A DNA stretch of 64,000 bases from assembly GCF_026016325.1 (NCBI RefSeq), contig NZ_CP087203.1:4030001-4094000 (forward strand), in the 5' to 3' direction. Shown piece by piece: positions 28,232 through 36,900 of the stretch. Within the stretch, counting starts at the first letter, position 1. The number at the start of each line of letters is the position of its first letter. The notes under the pieces were generated by a model, which was given only the letters and a program-made list of their open reading frames with translations, was not told where the DNA came from and made no database searches. The stretch comes from Pseudomonas sp. B21-056. Lineage in GTDB: Bacteria > Pseudomonadota > Gammaproteobacteria > Pseudomonadales > Pseudomonadaceae. A program made the translations under genes and the position numbers.

Positions 28232-29311
28232 ATGATTCAGGCGCGTTTGCAGCTCGACCATGGCAGTTTTTCCCTGGACCTGGATGTGCAACTGCCGGGC
28301 CGGGGCGTGACGGCGTTGTACGGTCAGTCCGGCTCCGGCAAGACCACCTGCCTGCGCTGCATCGCAGGCCTGGAACGGGCGCCCGCAGGCTTGGTGCGGG
28401 TCAATGGCGACGTGTGGCAGGACAGCGAGCGCGGCGTGTTCGTCCCGCCCCATCAACGGGCGGTGGGCTATGTGTTCCAGGAGGCAAGCCTGTTCAGCCA
28501 TCTGTCGGTGCGGGCCAACCTGGCGTTCGGTCTCAAGCGCATCGCCCCAGCACAACGACGGGTGGAGATGGACCAGGCCACCGAACTGCTGGGCATCGGC
28601 CACCTGCTTGAGCGCCAGCCCCACAACCTGTCCGGCGGCGAGCGTCAGCGGGTGGGCATCGCTCGCGCCCTGCTGACCAGCCCGCGCCTGTTGTTGATGG
28701 ATGAGCCGCTGGCGGCGCTCGATGCCCGGCGCAAGAACGAGATCCTGCCCTACTTGCAACGGCTTCATGATGAGCTGGACATCCCGGTGCTCTACGTCAG
28801 TCATTCCCAGGACGAGGTGGCGCGCCTGGCCGACCACATCGTGTTGCTCGACGCCGGTCGCGCCCTGGCCAGCGGGCCGATTGGCGAGACCCTGGCGCGG
28901 CTCGACCTGCCGCTGGCCCTGGGAGATGACGCGGGGGTGGTGGTCCAGGGCACGGTCAGCGGTTACGACCCTGCCTATCAATTGCTGACCCTGACATTGC
29001 CCGGCAGCCTGTTGAACGTGCGGGTGGCCCATACTCCGCTGGCCGTCGGGCAGCCGCTGCGCTTCAAGGTCCAGGCCCGGGACGTCAGCCTCAGCCTGGC
29101 GAACGATGCCCAGACCAGCATCCTCAATCGCTTGCCGGTCACGGTGACCGGTGAACTGGCTGCCGACAATGCTGCCCATGTGCTGATCCGACTGGAAGCC
29201 GCCGGTACGCCGTTGCTGGCACGCATTACCCGCTATTCTCGCGATCAGTTGGCGTTGCATCCGGGGCAGGTATTGTGGGCGCAGATCAAGGCGGTGGCGG
29301 TGTTGGCTTGA
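28232..29311 (+). CDS. modC: Molybdate ABC transporter ATP-binding protein
   Basis: ATPase of 359 residues. Walker [17 protein letters not shown] (about 34-49), Q-loop [10 protein letters not shown], signature [16 protein letters not shown] (about 130-145), Walker [14 protein letters not shown] and H-loop YVSHSQDEV. The C-terminal 70 residues form a molybdate-binding TOBE domain ([20 protein letters not shown] near the end). GGAG precedes the start, overlapping the modB end. Ends in a repeat-rich gap. Confidence 0.96.
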   Translation: MIQARLQLDHGSFSLDLDVQLPGRGVTALYGQSGSGKTTCLRCIAGLERAPAGLVRVNGDVWQDSERGVFVPPHQRAVGYVFQEASLFSHLSVRANLAFGLKRIAPAQRRVEMDQATELLGIGHLLERQPHNLSGGERQRVGIARALLTSPRLLLMDEPLAALDARRKNEILPYLQRLHDELDIPVLYVSHSQDEVARLADHIVLLDAGRALASGPIGETLARLDLPLALGDDAGVVVQGTVSGYDPAYQLLTLTLPGSLLNVRVAHTPLAVGQPLRFKVQARDVSLSLANDAQTSILNRLPVTVTGELAADNAAHVLIRLEAAGTPLLARITRYSRDQLALHPGQVLWAQIKAVAVLA

Positions 29312-29313
29312 GC

Positions 29314-29337
29314 TGTGGGAGCTTGCTCGCGATGGGG
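29314..29337. repeat. Single degenerate REP (family 1)
   Basis: TGTGGGAGCTTGCTCGCGAT, lacking the internal GAGC of the standard arm and without a partner. It directly follows modC. Confidence 0.75.
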
Positions 29338-29344
29338 GCCTGGG

Positions 29345-29645
29345 GGCCGACCAGGATTTTGTTGAGCGAGTACATATCCATTCCTGCGGTAACGGCTACT
29401 TAGGGTTCCGCTTTTACAGCGGCTCACTTTTGAACAGCGCAAAAGTAAGCAAAACGCTTTTGCCCCACCACTCGGTGCCTCGCCTAGGCTCGGCATGCCC
29501 GAACGCAGGCATTGCTCCGTGGGCCCGCCGCGAAGGGCCATCCATGGCCCAGCGCGGCTAACCCGGCATCCATGCCGGGTTGCCCACTACGCAATACCTG
29601 CGTTCGGCCAGCGTGGTTAACGGGGCGCCGAGATCAACGTCCGCT
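29345..29645. repeat. Long Pseudomonas intergenic repeat of about 300 bp
   Basis: Non-coding block with nested palindromes: CCGCTTTTACAGCGG (29408-29422), TTTTGAACAGCGCAAAAG, GGGCCATCCATGGCCC (29535-29550) and AACCCGGCATCCATGCCGGG (29561-29580). I recognise the general sequence as an element recurring in Pseudomonas genomes, often with neighbouring REP sequences. The open frames crossing it look like chance. Function unknown. Confidence 0.72.
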
Positions 29646-29698
29646 GCGAGGCGGCCTTACAGCCGGCCTGACTCTTTCGGGTGTACGCCAATCCCATT

Positions 29699-29726
29699 GT
29701 GGGAGCGAGCTTGCTCGCGAAGGCGG
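29699..29726. repeat. Single REP (family 1)
   Basis: GTGGGAGCGAGCTTGCTCGC followed by GAAGGCGG, without its own inverse partner, directly after the long intergenic repeat. Confidence 0.8.
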
Positions 29727-29768
29727 CCTGTCAGCCGACCTATCTCTCCCGGTTGTACTTCATCCCCC

Positions 29769-29853
29769 TGTGGGAGCGAGCCTGCTCGCGAATCGATAGA
29801 TCAGTCACCATCGATGTCGGATGATCGCTACCGCGAGCAAGCTCGCTCCCACA
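29769..29853. repeat. REP pair (family 1), inverted
   Basis: GTGGGAGCGAGCCTGCTCGC faces CGAGCAAGCTCGCTCCCAC. With 29314-29337, 29345-29645 and 29699-29726 it fills the 658-bp gap between modC and the topoisomerase gene; nothing else is seen there. Confidence 0.88.
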
Positions 29854-29969
29854 CAGGTTCAGAGGATCCCTTCAGAGTGGGTGGGTGTTCTGAGAATTTC
29901 GGCACGACCGCAACGGGCTGCGGTCAATGAATCCATAGGCCACCGGATTCGCTCGCCAAGGATTTTTTC

Positions 29970-31026
29970 ATGCTCGACACCTCGCCGCCGGAAGCATTGC
30001 CGGCCGATCTGCATTATGTCGATGACACCAGCCCCGGCATCACCCGAAGGAAGCTGCGGGGCAAGTTCTGTTATTTCGATCCTCAGGGCCAGCGCATCAC
30101 CGATGCGGCGCAAATCCAGCGCATCAATGCCCTGGCGGTGCCGCCGGCCTACACCGATGTGTGGATCTGCAGCGACCCCCGCGGACATCTCCAGGCCACT
30201 GGCCGGGATGCCCGCGGGCGCAAGCAATACCGTTACCATGCGCGCTGGCGCGAAGTGCGCGATGCCGATAAATATTCCAGGATGTTGGAGTTCGGTCGCA
30301 CCCTGCCCCGCTTGCGCAAACGCCTGGAGGCGATCCTTGCGACACCCGGTTTCAGCCGCGACAAAGTCATGGCCACCGTCATCACATTGCTGGACGTGAC
30401 GCTGATCCGCGTCGGCAACAGCCAATACGCCCGGGAGAACCGTTCCTACGGTCTGACCACCCTGCGCAGCAAACACGTCGAGGTCAACGGCAGCGCCATC
30501 GCCTTCCAGTTCCGAGGCAAGAGCGGCGTCGAGCATCAGATCACCGTGAAGGACCGGCGCCTGGCACGGATCATCAAGCGCTGCCAGGAAATGCCGGGGC
30601 AGAATCTGTTCCAGTACCTGGATGAGAATGGTGAACGCCATGCCATCAGTTCTTCGGACATCAATGCCTACCTCAAGACCCTGACCGGCGCCGAGTTCAC
30701 CGCCAAGGATTACCGCACCTGGGCCGGTAGCGCGGCGGCCCTGGCCGGGTTGCGGACGTTGCGCTGGGAAACCGAGACGGAGGCGAAAAAAACACGTCGC
30801 CGAGATGGTCAGGCAGGTCGCCCGGCAACTGGGCAACACGCCAACCGTCTGTCGCAAATGCTACATTCATCCGGCGGTGCTGGAGGGCTTTCTGCTTGGC
30901 ACGCTGAAGCAACTGCCCAAGCCCAGGGCCCGTAAAGGCCTCAGCGAAGAAGAAGCCGGGCTGGCGATGTTTTTGCAACGGGTGACAGAAGCCACGCAAG
31001 CGTGCGAGTCGAAGTTCGGTGTCTGA
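29970..31026 (+). pseudogene. DNA topoisomerase IB, frameshifted at an A7 run
   Basis: Poxvirus-type bacterial topoisomerase IB, which relaxes supercoils through a 3'-phosphotyrosine. The first frame (29970-30935) carries DDTSPGITRRKLRGKFCYFD, RYHARWREVRDADKYSRMLE, VGNSQYARENRSYGLTTLRS and FRGKSGVEHQITVKDRRLAR, then YRTWAGSAAALAGL. At the seven A of 30786-30792 it leaves the family sequence. The proper C-terminus, including the catalytic-Tyr motif CRKCYIHPAVLE, continues in the +1 frame to the stop at 31026. Removing one A restores EAKKHVAEMVRQVARQLG and a 351-residue protein of normal size. As written, the product lacks its nucleophile. A sequencing error, a real mutation or slippage at the A7 run are all possible. 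Confidence 0.85.
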
Positions 31027-31131
31027 TACGACCAGAACAACGGCTCATCCAACAGGAACATCCAGCCAGCGGTGAACTCCCAACTGTACGATCCGCAACA
31101 CTCCCACGCGTGAAATCGACAGGAGTCCCAG

Positions 31132-31695
31132 ATGTCCGAACACATTGTCCATTTCCATTGCCAGATCGATCAGGGGACCACGGAACGCTTCCGGGACACT
31201 TGCCTGGAGGCCATCGAAAAAGGCGCCGAATCGTTGATGCTCAATCTGTCGACGGTCGGCGGCAGCACCAACTTCGGTTTCACCCTCTACACCTTCATCA
31301 AGTCCCTCCCTGTGCCGGTGCGGGCCGTGAATGCCGGCAACATCGAGTCGATGGGCATCGTCATGTACCTGGCCGCCAGTGACCGCACCACCACGCCTCA
31401 CTCACGTTTTCTGATCCACCCGATGAATTGGTATTTCGGCCAGAAATCAGTGGATCACTCGCGGCTGCGCGAGTACCTGTCCAGCCTCGACAACGACGTG
31501 GCGCGGTACGTGGAGATCTACGTCAAGGAAACCGCCGGCGCCGCCACCCAGCTGGATATCTTCAAATGCCTGTGCGCCGAGGAGCGGGTGATTCCGGCAG
31601 AAAACTCCCTGGCCTTCGGCATCGCCCACCGGGTCGAGCAGGTGGTGTTCCCCACCGAGGCCAAGCATTGGAAGGTCAGTGGCGGTGACGAATGA
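31132..31695 (+). CDS. ClpP-like serine protease
   Basis: Protein of 187 residues with the ClpP/crotonase fold. The nucleophile Ser lies in AGNIESMGIVMYLAAS (about S82) and the His in RFLIHPMNWYF (about H102). The third position aligns with Glu in AEERVIPAENSLAFGI instead of the usual Asp. No signal peptide. It is distinct from housekeeping ClpP in sequence and in lacking the usual N-terminal loop, so a specialised or ATPase-independent role is likely. An AGGAG site precedes the ATG. It stands between the topoisomerase gene and a stress-protein gene. Confidence 0.78.
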   Translation: MSEHIVHFHCQIDQGTTERFRDTCLEAIEKGAESLMLNLSTVGGSTNFGFTLYTFIKSLPVPVRAVNAGNIESMGIVMYLAASDRTTTPHSRFLIHPMNWYFGQKSVDHSRLREYLSSLDNDVARYVEIYVKETAGAATQLDIFKCLCAEERVIPAENSLAFGIAHRVEQVVFPTEAKHWKVSGGDE

Positions 31696-31845
31696 TGAAG
31701 GCAATTTCCAAACGAGACGGCTGATCACTTCCCTCTGATAGCCGTTCGTCGCCGGCAAAATGTTTTTTTCTAAACTTCCCTCGGGCATTTCCTTTCACAG
31801 TAAGGCGAGGCAGTTGCTCGCTTAACCAAAATGAGGACTCTCGAA

Positions 31846-32025
31846 ATGGCTAATAGCGGAAACAAGAACCCGGGTAACTTCGCAAACGATCGTGAAAAAG
31901 CATCCGAAGCCGGCAAGAAAGGCGGACATGCTTCGGGCGGTAACTTTGCAAACGACCGGGAAAAAGCCTCTGAAGCCGGTAAGAAAGGTGGCGAACGCAG
32001 CCATGGCGGCGGCAGAAAATCGTAA
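31846..32025 (+). CDS. KGG-repeat stress-induced protein
   Basis: Very hydrophilic protein of 59 residues made of two near-identical repeats, GNFANDREKASEAGKKGG at residues 10-27 and again at 32-49. This is the KGG (GsiB/con-10-like) motif of general-stress proteins that are thought to be disordered and to protect against desiccation. GAGGA lies 8 bases before this ATG, which decides against an ATG five codons upstream. Upstream TTTTTTCTAAACTT could hold an RpoS-type -10 element (inferred). Confidence 0.88.
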   Translation: MANSGNKNPGNFANDREKASEAGKKGGHASGGNFANDREKASEAGKKGGERSHGGGRKS

Positions 32026-32038
32026 CCCTGCAACCGTC

Positions 32039-32061
32039 GGGGCGCAGTTCTACTGCGCCCC
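32039..32061. terminator. Hairpin between convergent genes
   Basis: GGGGCGCAG-ttcta-CTGCGCCCC, 13 bp after the KGG gene and 22 bp from the end of the DUF3087 gene. It lacks a T tract, so termination is tentative. Confidence 0.55.
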
Positions 32062-32082
32062 GGCGCTTATCATCCGTCGAAA

Positions 32083-32616
32083 TCAACGCTCGCCATAAGC
32101 CCTCTTGACCTCCTCGACCCAAACCGGGTCCAGGCGCAGTTGCTCGATATCCAGATTGAACGCCTGCATCCTCGCCAGATGCTCGTCAGCCTCCCGAACC
32201 AATGAACTCTGGGCGCTGGAATTGGCGTCCAGCTGGTGCATCTGGGTCAGCCCCAGATGGTAAAAACGCAGCAGCTTCATCGCCGTCGGATCCTGGGCTT
32301 GTACCCCTTCCGTCACCTGATGCATCACGTTGGTGATGCGCATCAGGCTGCGCTTGAGCTGCCAGCCGTATACCGCCGCAGCCATCCAGGGTTGCGACCA
32401 GAGATACAGGCGCATCAGCGCGGCCATCGCCAGCACCGCCACGATCACCCCACCCAGGTTGAAGCGAAAGTTATCGCTCCCAGGCGTGCCGAACAGCATC
32501 ACGGCCAGGCTGGACAGCAGCATCGCCAGTGCCAGGAACACCACGGCGATGATCAGCGTGCTGCGGCGGGTCTGCTGTCGGTAGAGGTCGGCGTCCCACG
32601 GTTTGATCTCGAACAT
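32083..32616 (-). CDS. DUF3087-family membrane protein
   Basis: Protein of 177 residues with two transmembrane helices, STLIIAVVFLALAMLLSSLA (about 20-40) and GVIVAVLAMAALMRLYLW (about 55-73), followed by a cytoplasmic helical region (LMRITNVMHQVTEGVQAQDP, HLGLTQMHQLDANSSAQSSL). It resembles the DUF3087 family common in pseudomonads; function unknown. I start at ATG 32616 (MFEIKPWDADLYRQQ) because it matches the family N-terminus; the longer frame runs over the promoter of the divergent ppnN. Confidence 0.75.
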   Translation of the reverse strand: MFEIKPWDADLYRQQTRRSTLIIAVVFLALAMLLSSLAVMLFGTPGSDNFRFNLGGVIVAVLAMAALMRLYLWSQPWMAAAVYGWQLKRSLMRITNVMHQVTEGVQAQDPTAMKLLRFYHLGLTQMHQLDANSSAQSSLVREADEHLARMQAFNLDIEQLRLDPVWVEEVKRAYGER

Positions 32617-32833
32617 CGCGGTGCAATTTCCTTGTACGGCACGAAAAGAGTCGAGCATTATCGCCTGCCCGGTCGATTTAGCTATGCTGGGGCTCATTTT
32701 GTGTTGCAACCGATCCGAAGGATCCGGATCAAAGTCCATGGCGATACCGCAAGGATCGTGCGATCTTTCTGTGTGGACGTATTTTTCAAGATGCCGTCGC
32801 AGTGTGTACGGCATCGTTTTCAAGGAAAGCTGA

Positions 32834-34207
32834 ATGACTCAAAGACATGTAATCAACGCTTCGGTAAGCCCCAAAGGCAGCCTGGAGACCTTGTCCCAGC
32901 GCGAAGTCCAGCAACTGAGCGAAGCCGGTTCCGGCAGCATCTATACCCTCTTTCGCCAGTGCGCCCTGGCCATCCTCAATACCGGCGCCCATGTCGACAA
33001 CGCCAAGACCATCCTGGAAGCCTACAAGGACTTCGAGATCCGCATTCATCAACAGGACCGCGGCGTACGCCTGGAATTGTTGAACGCGCCGGCCGATGCC
33101 TTCGTCGACGGTGAGATGATCGCCAGCACCCGGGAGATGCTCTTCAGTGCCTTGCGCGACATCGTCTACACCGAGAACGAACTGGACAGCCAGCGCATCG
33201 ACCTGAGCTCGTCCCAGGGCATCAGCGACTACGTCTTCCACCTGCTGCGCAACGCCCGTACGCTGCGTCCCGGCGTGGAGCCGAAGATCGTCGTGTGCTG
33301 GGGCGGTCATTCGATCAACACCGAAGAATACAAATACACCAAGAAGGTCGGCCACGAACTGGGCCTGCGCAGCCTGGACATCTGCACCGGCTGCGGCCCG
33401 GGCGTGATGAAAGGCCCGATGAAAGGCGCCACCATTGCCCATGCCAAGCAGCGCATCCACGGCGGCCGTTACCTGGGCCTGACCGAACCGGGCATCATCG
33501 CCGCCGAGGCGCCGAACCCGATCGTCAACGAGCTGGTGATCCTGCCGGACATCGAGAAACGCCTGGAAGCCTTCGTGCGTGTCGGCCACGGCATCATCAT
33601 CTTCCCGGGCGGTGCCGGTACGGCGGAAGAGTTCCTGTACCTGCTGGGCATCCTGATGCACCCGGCCAACCAGGACCTGCCCTTCCCGGTCGTCCTCACC
33701 GGGCCGAAAAGTGCCGCGCCGTACTTCGATCAGTTGCATGCCTTTGTCGGCGCGACCCTCGGCGAAGCGGCCCAGAAGCATTACCAGATCATCGTCGACG
33801 ACCCGGCTGAAGTGGCACGGCAGATGACCCAGGGGCTCAAGGAAGTGAAGCAGTTCCGCCGCGAGCGCAACGACGCCTTCCACTTCAACTGGCTGCTGAA
33901 AATCGATGAAGGCTTCCAGCGTCCGTTCGATCCGACCCACGCCAACATGGCCAGCCTGGGCCTGAGCCTCGACCTGCCGTCCCACGAACTGGCCGCCAAC
34001 CTGCGCCGTGCGTTCTCCGGGATCGTGGCGGGCAACGTCAAGGACAAGGGCATCCGCCTGATCGAAGAGCACGGCCCTTACGAAATCCACGGCGACCCCG
34101 CCATCATGGAACCCCTCGACCGCCTGCTCCAGGCCTTCGTCGCCCAGCACCGCATGAAACTGCCGGGCGGCGCGGCCTATGTGCCGTGCTATCGCGTGGT
34201 GACCTGA
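32834..34207 (+). CDS. ppnN: Nucleotide 5'-monophosphate nucleosidase PpnN (LOG family)
   Basis: Protein of 457 residues, the YgdH/PpnN length. It cleaves purine and pyrimidine monophosphates to base and ribose-5-phosphate and is stimulated by (p)ppGpp in E. coli. The LOG core has CTGCGPGVMKGPMKGATIAH (about 185-205) and the hallmark PGGAGTAEEFLYLLGI (about 257-272). N- and C-terminal extensions distinguish it from short LOG proteins. Single gene; a REP pair follows. Confidence 0.93.
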   Translation: MTQRHVINASVSPKGSLETLSQREVQQLSEAGSGSIYTLFRQCALAILNTGAHVDNAKTILEAYKDFEIRIHQQDRGVRLELLNAPADAFVDGEMIASTREMLFSALRDIVYTENELDSQRIDLSSSQGISDYVFHLLRNARTLRPGVEPKIVVCWGGHSINTEEYKYTKKVGHELGLRSLDICTGCGPGVMKGPMKGATIAHAKQRIHGGRYLGLTEPGIIAAEAPNPIVNELVILPDIEKRLEAFVRVGHGIIIFPGGAGTAEEFLYLLGILMHPANQDLPFPVVLTGPKSAAPYFDQLHAFVGATLGEAAQKHYQIIVDDPAEVARQMTQGLKEVKQFRRERNDAFHFNWLLKIDEGFQRPFDPTHANMASLGLSLDLPSHELAANLRRAFSGIVAGNVKDKGIRLIEEHGPYEIHGDPAIMEPLDRLLQAFVAQHRMKLPGGAAYVPCYRVVT

Positions 34208-34221
34208 GCACCCTGCGCCCC

Positions 34222-34311
34222 TGTGGGAGCGAGCCTGCTCGCGATGACGGCGGTACATTCAGCATTGATGCAGGCTGAACCACCGCTATCGCGAGCAGGC
34301 TCGCTCCCACA
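34222..34311. repeat. REP pair (family 1), inverted
   Basis: Facing TGTGGGAGCGAGCCTGCTCG doublet between the convergent ppnN and HAD genes. Confidence 0.9.
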
Positions 34312-34326
34312 AAGGGCCTGTTGCGG

Positions 34327-34992
34327 TTACAGAATTGTGTTCAGCCGCATCAATCCGGATTCATCCAATCCGACGCCAAGCCCCAGGTAATCCTTGATCG
34401 ACGGATGGACGGTGTCCAGCGGATGCACATGCGTCGCCGTCACCACCAGCACATCCGCACCCGCCGCCTCGCCGGCCCGGATACCGGCGTCTGCGTCCTC
34501 AAACACCAGACAATCCTGGGGTGCCACCCGCAACCGCTCAGCCGCCAGTCGATAACAGGCGGGGTTGGGTTTGCCATCGCTGACGTCCTCGGCGGTGACC
34601 ATCACGGCGGGACGCGCAATGCCGGCGGCTTCCATCCGACGCAACGCCAGTGCCATGGGCGCCGAGGTAACGATCGCCCAGCGCTCGGGCGGCAGTTCAT
34701 TCAAGAACGCCACGGCGCCAGGCACAGGCACCACGCCTTCGACGTCCTCGATTTCCTCCCGGGTAATCTGCTCGGCCTCAGCCTGGGCATCCACCCCCGG
34801 CAGATGCTGGCGAGCGATGGTGTCGATGGCACGCACGCCATGGATGGTGGGCAGGAAGGTCGCCACGTCCACGCCGTGACGCAGCGCCCAACGGGTCCAG
34901 ATCCGCTCGGCCGCGGCGATGGAGTTCAACAGGGTGCCATCCATGTCGAAGAGGAAGGCGTGGTAGGTGGTGGATAAGGGGTGTGCAGACAT
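34327..34992 (-). CDS. HAD-superfamily hydrolase, phosphoglycolate/sugar phosphatase-like
   Basis: Protein of 221 residues. HAD motif I is FLFDMDGTLLNS (about 14-25), motif II IVTSAPM near 117, motif III Lys in DGKPNPACYRLAAERL near 152, and motif IV VFEDADAGIRAGEAAG near 173. A helical cap sits between motifs I and II. It resembles the beta-phosphoglucomutase/DOG phosphatase branch, including YfbT-type sugar phosphatases. The frame remains open far upstream through antisense MATE sequence; the true start is ATG 34992. Confidence 0.87.
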   Translation of the reverse strand: MSAHPLSTTYHAFLFDMDGTLLNSIAAAERIWTRWALRHGVDVATFLPTIHGVRAIDTIARQHLPGVDAQAEAEQITREEIEDVEGVVPVPGAVAFLNELPPERWAIVTSAPMALALRRMEAAGIARPAVMVTAEDVSDGKPNPACYRLAAERLRVAPQDCLVFEDADAGIRAGEAAGADVLVVTATHVHPLDTVHPSIKDYLGLGVGLDESGLMRLNTIL

Positions 34993-35021
34993 GGGTTCCT
35001 CACGGTCAAAACACGAGCCCC

Positions 35022-35124
35022 TGTGGGAGCGAGCCTGCTCCGGGCGGCGATCCGACGAAGACGTCGGCACAGTCAAAATAGACATCGACTGACACACCGC
35101 TTCGCGAGCAGGCTCGCTCCCACA
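35022..35124. repeat. REP pair (family 1), inverted, with altered left arm
   Basis: Left arm GTGGGAGCGAGCCTGCTCCG breaks off into unrelated CCGGGCGGCG. The right arm is GCGAGCAGGCTCGCTCCCAC. It lies between the HAD and MATE genes. Confidence 0.8.
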
Positions 35125-35153
35125 GGTTTTGAGTTGTCTCATCAAGTGGTGAT

Positions 35154-36500
35154 CTACACCAACCGCTCGATCGACTGATGCTGCCAGACCCGTTTGTAAT
35201 ACAGCACCTGCAGCAACAACATGCTCAGGTACGCCACGGGAAACGCTATCCATACCCCTTCCAGGCCGAAGTGGGCGTCGAGCAGGTAAGCCGCCGGCAC
35301 CTGCACGCCGACGATGCAGAAAATCGAAATCGCCACCGTCGGCAGCACCGTGCCGCTGGCGCGCATGATGCCGCTGACGATGGCCTGGAAGCCGAACACC
35401 AGCAGGCTCCAGAGCATGATATGCAACAGGTGTTCGGCCTGGGCCCGTGCCGCCGGGTCGGTGATGAACAACCCCAGCAGCCAGTGGGACAGCAGGTACC
35501 CCAGCAACACCAGTCCGCCCGTCAGCCAGACGTTGATCAGCAGGCCCGTGCGCAGGATCGGCCCCAGGCGCTCCAGGCGGCCGGCGCCAATGGCCTGGGC
35601 GCCGAGGATCGAGGCGCTGATGGCAATCGACAACGCCGGAAACTGCACGTAATTGACGATCTGCGTCACCGCGCCGTAGGCCGCCGTGGCCTGGGAGCCG
35701 TGGCGATTGACCAGCGCCAGGATCACCAGCTCCGACAGCGAGATCACCACCATCTGTAACCCCGTCGGCAGGCCGATGCGCAGCACCTTGGCGAGAATTT
35801 CCCGGTCCAGGCGCATCGCCGCGAACAAGGCCCGATCCGGCGCCAGGGCATGCTCGCGCCGGTTCAAGCGCCACGCCAGCATCGCCATGGCCGATGCCGT
35901 GCCCACCAACCCCGCCATCGCCGCGCTCTGGATACCCATCTGCGGCAGTCCCAGCCAGCCGCGAATCAGCGCCGGTGTGAGCACCAGCCCGACCCCGGTG
36001 GACACCAACAACGCCAGCAGCGGCGACAGCGTGTCGCTCACTCCGCGCAATAGCTGTGTGAACAGCACGAACACCAGCAGCATCGGCAAAATCCACATCA
36101 TGACCCGTGCATAGGAAACGGCGTCCTCCAGCACATCGGCCGGTGTGCCCAACCCCTGCAACGCCTGCCGTGCAAAGACACTGCCGAACACCGCTGCCGC
36201 CAGTCCGATGATCACCCCCAGCAGCAGCGTCGAGCCGGCAATCGCCTTCACCGTGCCGGTCTCCCGCGCACCGTAGGCCTGCCCGATCAACACCCCTGCC
36301 CCCGCGCCCAGGCCGATCACCAGGGCGATGAAGAAGAACAGGATCGGAAACATCCCCGACACCGCCGCCAACGCCTGAGTGCCGAGCATCTGGCCGATGT
36401 AGATGCTGTTGAGCGTGCCGGACATGGACTGCAGGAAATTGGACAGGACCATGGGGGTGAGGAACAGGAGGTAGGTTTTCCAGAGCGGCTGGGTCGGCAT
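35154..36500 (-). CDS. MATE-family efflux transporter
   Basis: Membrane protein of 448 residues with twelve hydrophobic helices in two homologous halves. Seen: LTPMVLSNFLQSMSGTLNSI and YIGQMLGTQALAAVSGMFPI at the start of half 1, and GLPTGLQMVVISLSELVILA and RHGSQATAAYGAVTQIVNYV at the start of half 2. These are typical MatE segments. It probably exports cationic compounds with H+ or Na+ antiport; substrate unknown. Confidence 0.92.
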   Translation of the reverse strand: MPTQPLWKTYLLFLTPMVLSNFLQSMSGTLNSIYIGQMLGTQALAAVSGMFPILFFFIALVIGLGAGAGVLIGQAYGARETGTVKAIAGSTLLLGVIIGLAAAVFGSVFARQALQGLGTPADVLEDAVSYARVMMWILPMLLVFVLFTQLLRGVSDTLSPLLALLVSTGVGLVLTPALIRGWLGLPQMGIQSAAMAGLVGTASAMAMLAWRLNRREHALAPDRALFAAMRLDREILAKVLRIGLPTGLQMVVISLSELVILALVNRHGSQATAAYGAVTQIVNYVQFPALSIAISASILGAQAIGAGRLERLGPILRTGLLINVWLTGGLVLLGYLLSHWLLGLFITDPAARAQAEHLLHIMLWSLLVFGFQAIVSGIMRASGTVLPTVAISIFCIVGVQVPAAYLLDAHFGLEGVWIAFPVAYLSMLLLQVLYYKRVWQHQSIERLV

Positions 36501-36561
36501 GGGAGCTCTTGATGGGCAGGTTCGACAATTCAGGTGTCGGTAATTTAGCGCAATCCATACC

Positions 36562-36695
36562 TGTGGCGAGGGGATTTATCCCCGCTGGGCTGCGCAGCAG
36601 CCCCCAGAACAATCAACCCACTTCATATGACACACCGCGCAGACCGGTTTTGGGGCCGCTTCGCAGCCCAGCGGGGATAAATCCCCTCGCCACAG
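36562..36695. repeat. Family 2 inverted repeat
   Basis: CTGTGGCGAGGGGATTTATC arm, GGGCTGCGCAGCAGCCC and GGGGCCGCTTCGCAGCCC hairpins and inverse arm, between the divergent MATE and chemoreceptor genes. Confidence 0.88.
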
Positions 36696-36782
36696 GTTTC
36701 AGGCTGGCAGCTACCTTCGTCAGCCCGATTCGACATTTCACAGACTGTGGCTAATCTGAAGTAGCACAGTGCCACGCTCTGA

Positions 36783-36870
36783 GTAGGCGTTTGCCTACGG
36801 AAGTCGGATTCGGACGACTGGTCTTCAAGTCCGGTCCGGGGTCGCAGATAACCAGTTATTCGCCAATAAC
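36783..36870 (+). promoter_or_regulatory. Cluster of small hairpins upstream of the che operon
   Basis: Three short inverted repeats follow each other before the first che gene: GTAGGC-gttt-GCCTAC (36783-36798), AGTCG-gattcgga-CGACT (about 36803-36820) and GTTATT-cgcc-AATAAC (36855-36870). They may be operators or a structured 5' leader. No known riboswitch was recognised. Confidence 0.35.
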
Positions 36871-36900
36871 CTGTTAGCAACACTGTTCAAGGACCGAACC

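Noticed and set aside
29500..29930. Short open frames in the modC-topoisomerase gap.
   Set aside because: They translate REP arms and the long intergenic repeat, and the same peptides recur wherever those repeats occur.
34993..36612. Open minus-strand frame of about 540 codons joined to the HAD gene.
   Set aside because: It runs in another frame of the MATE gene, lacks any domain signature and is arginine/glycine-biased. The HAD domain begins cleanly at 34992.
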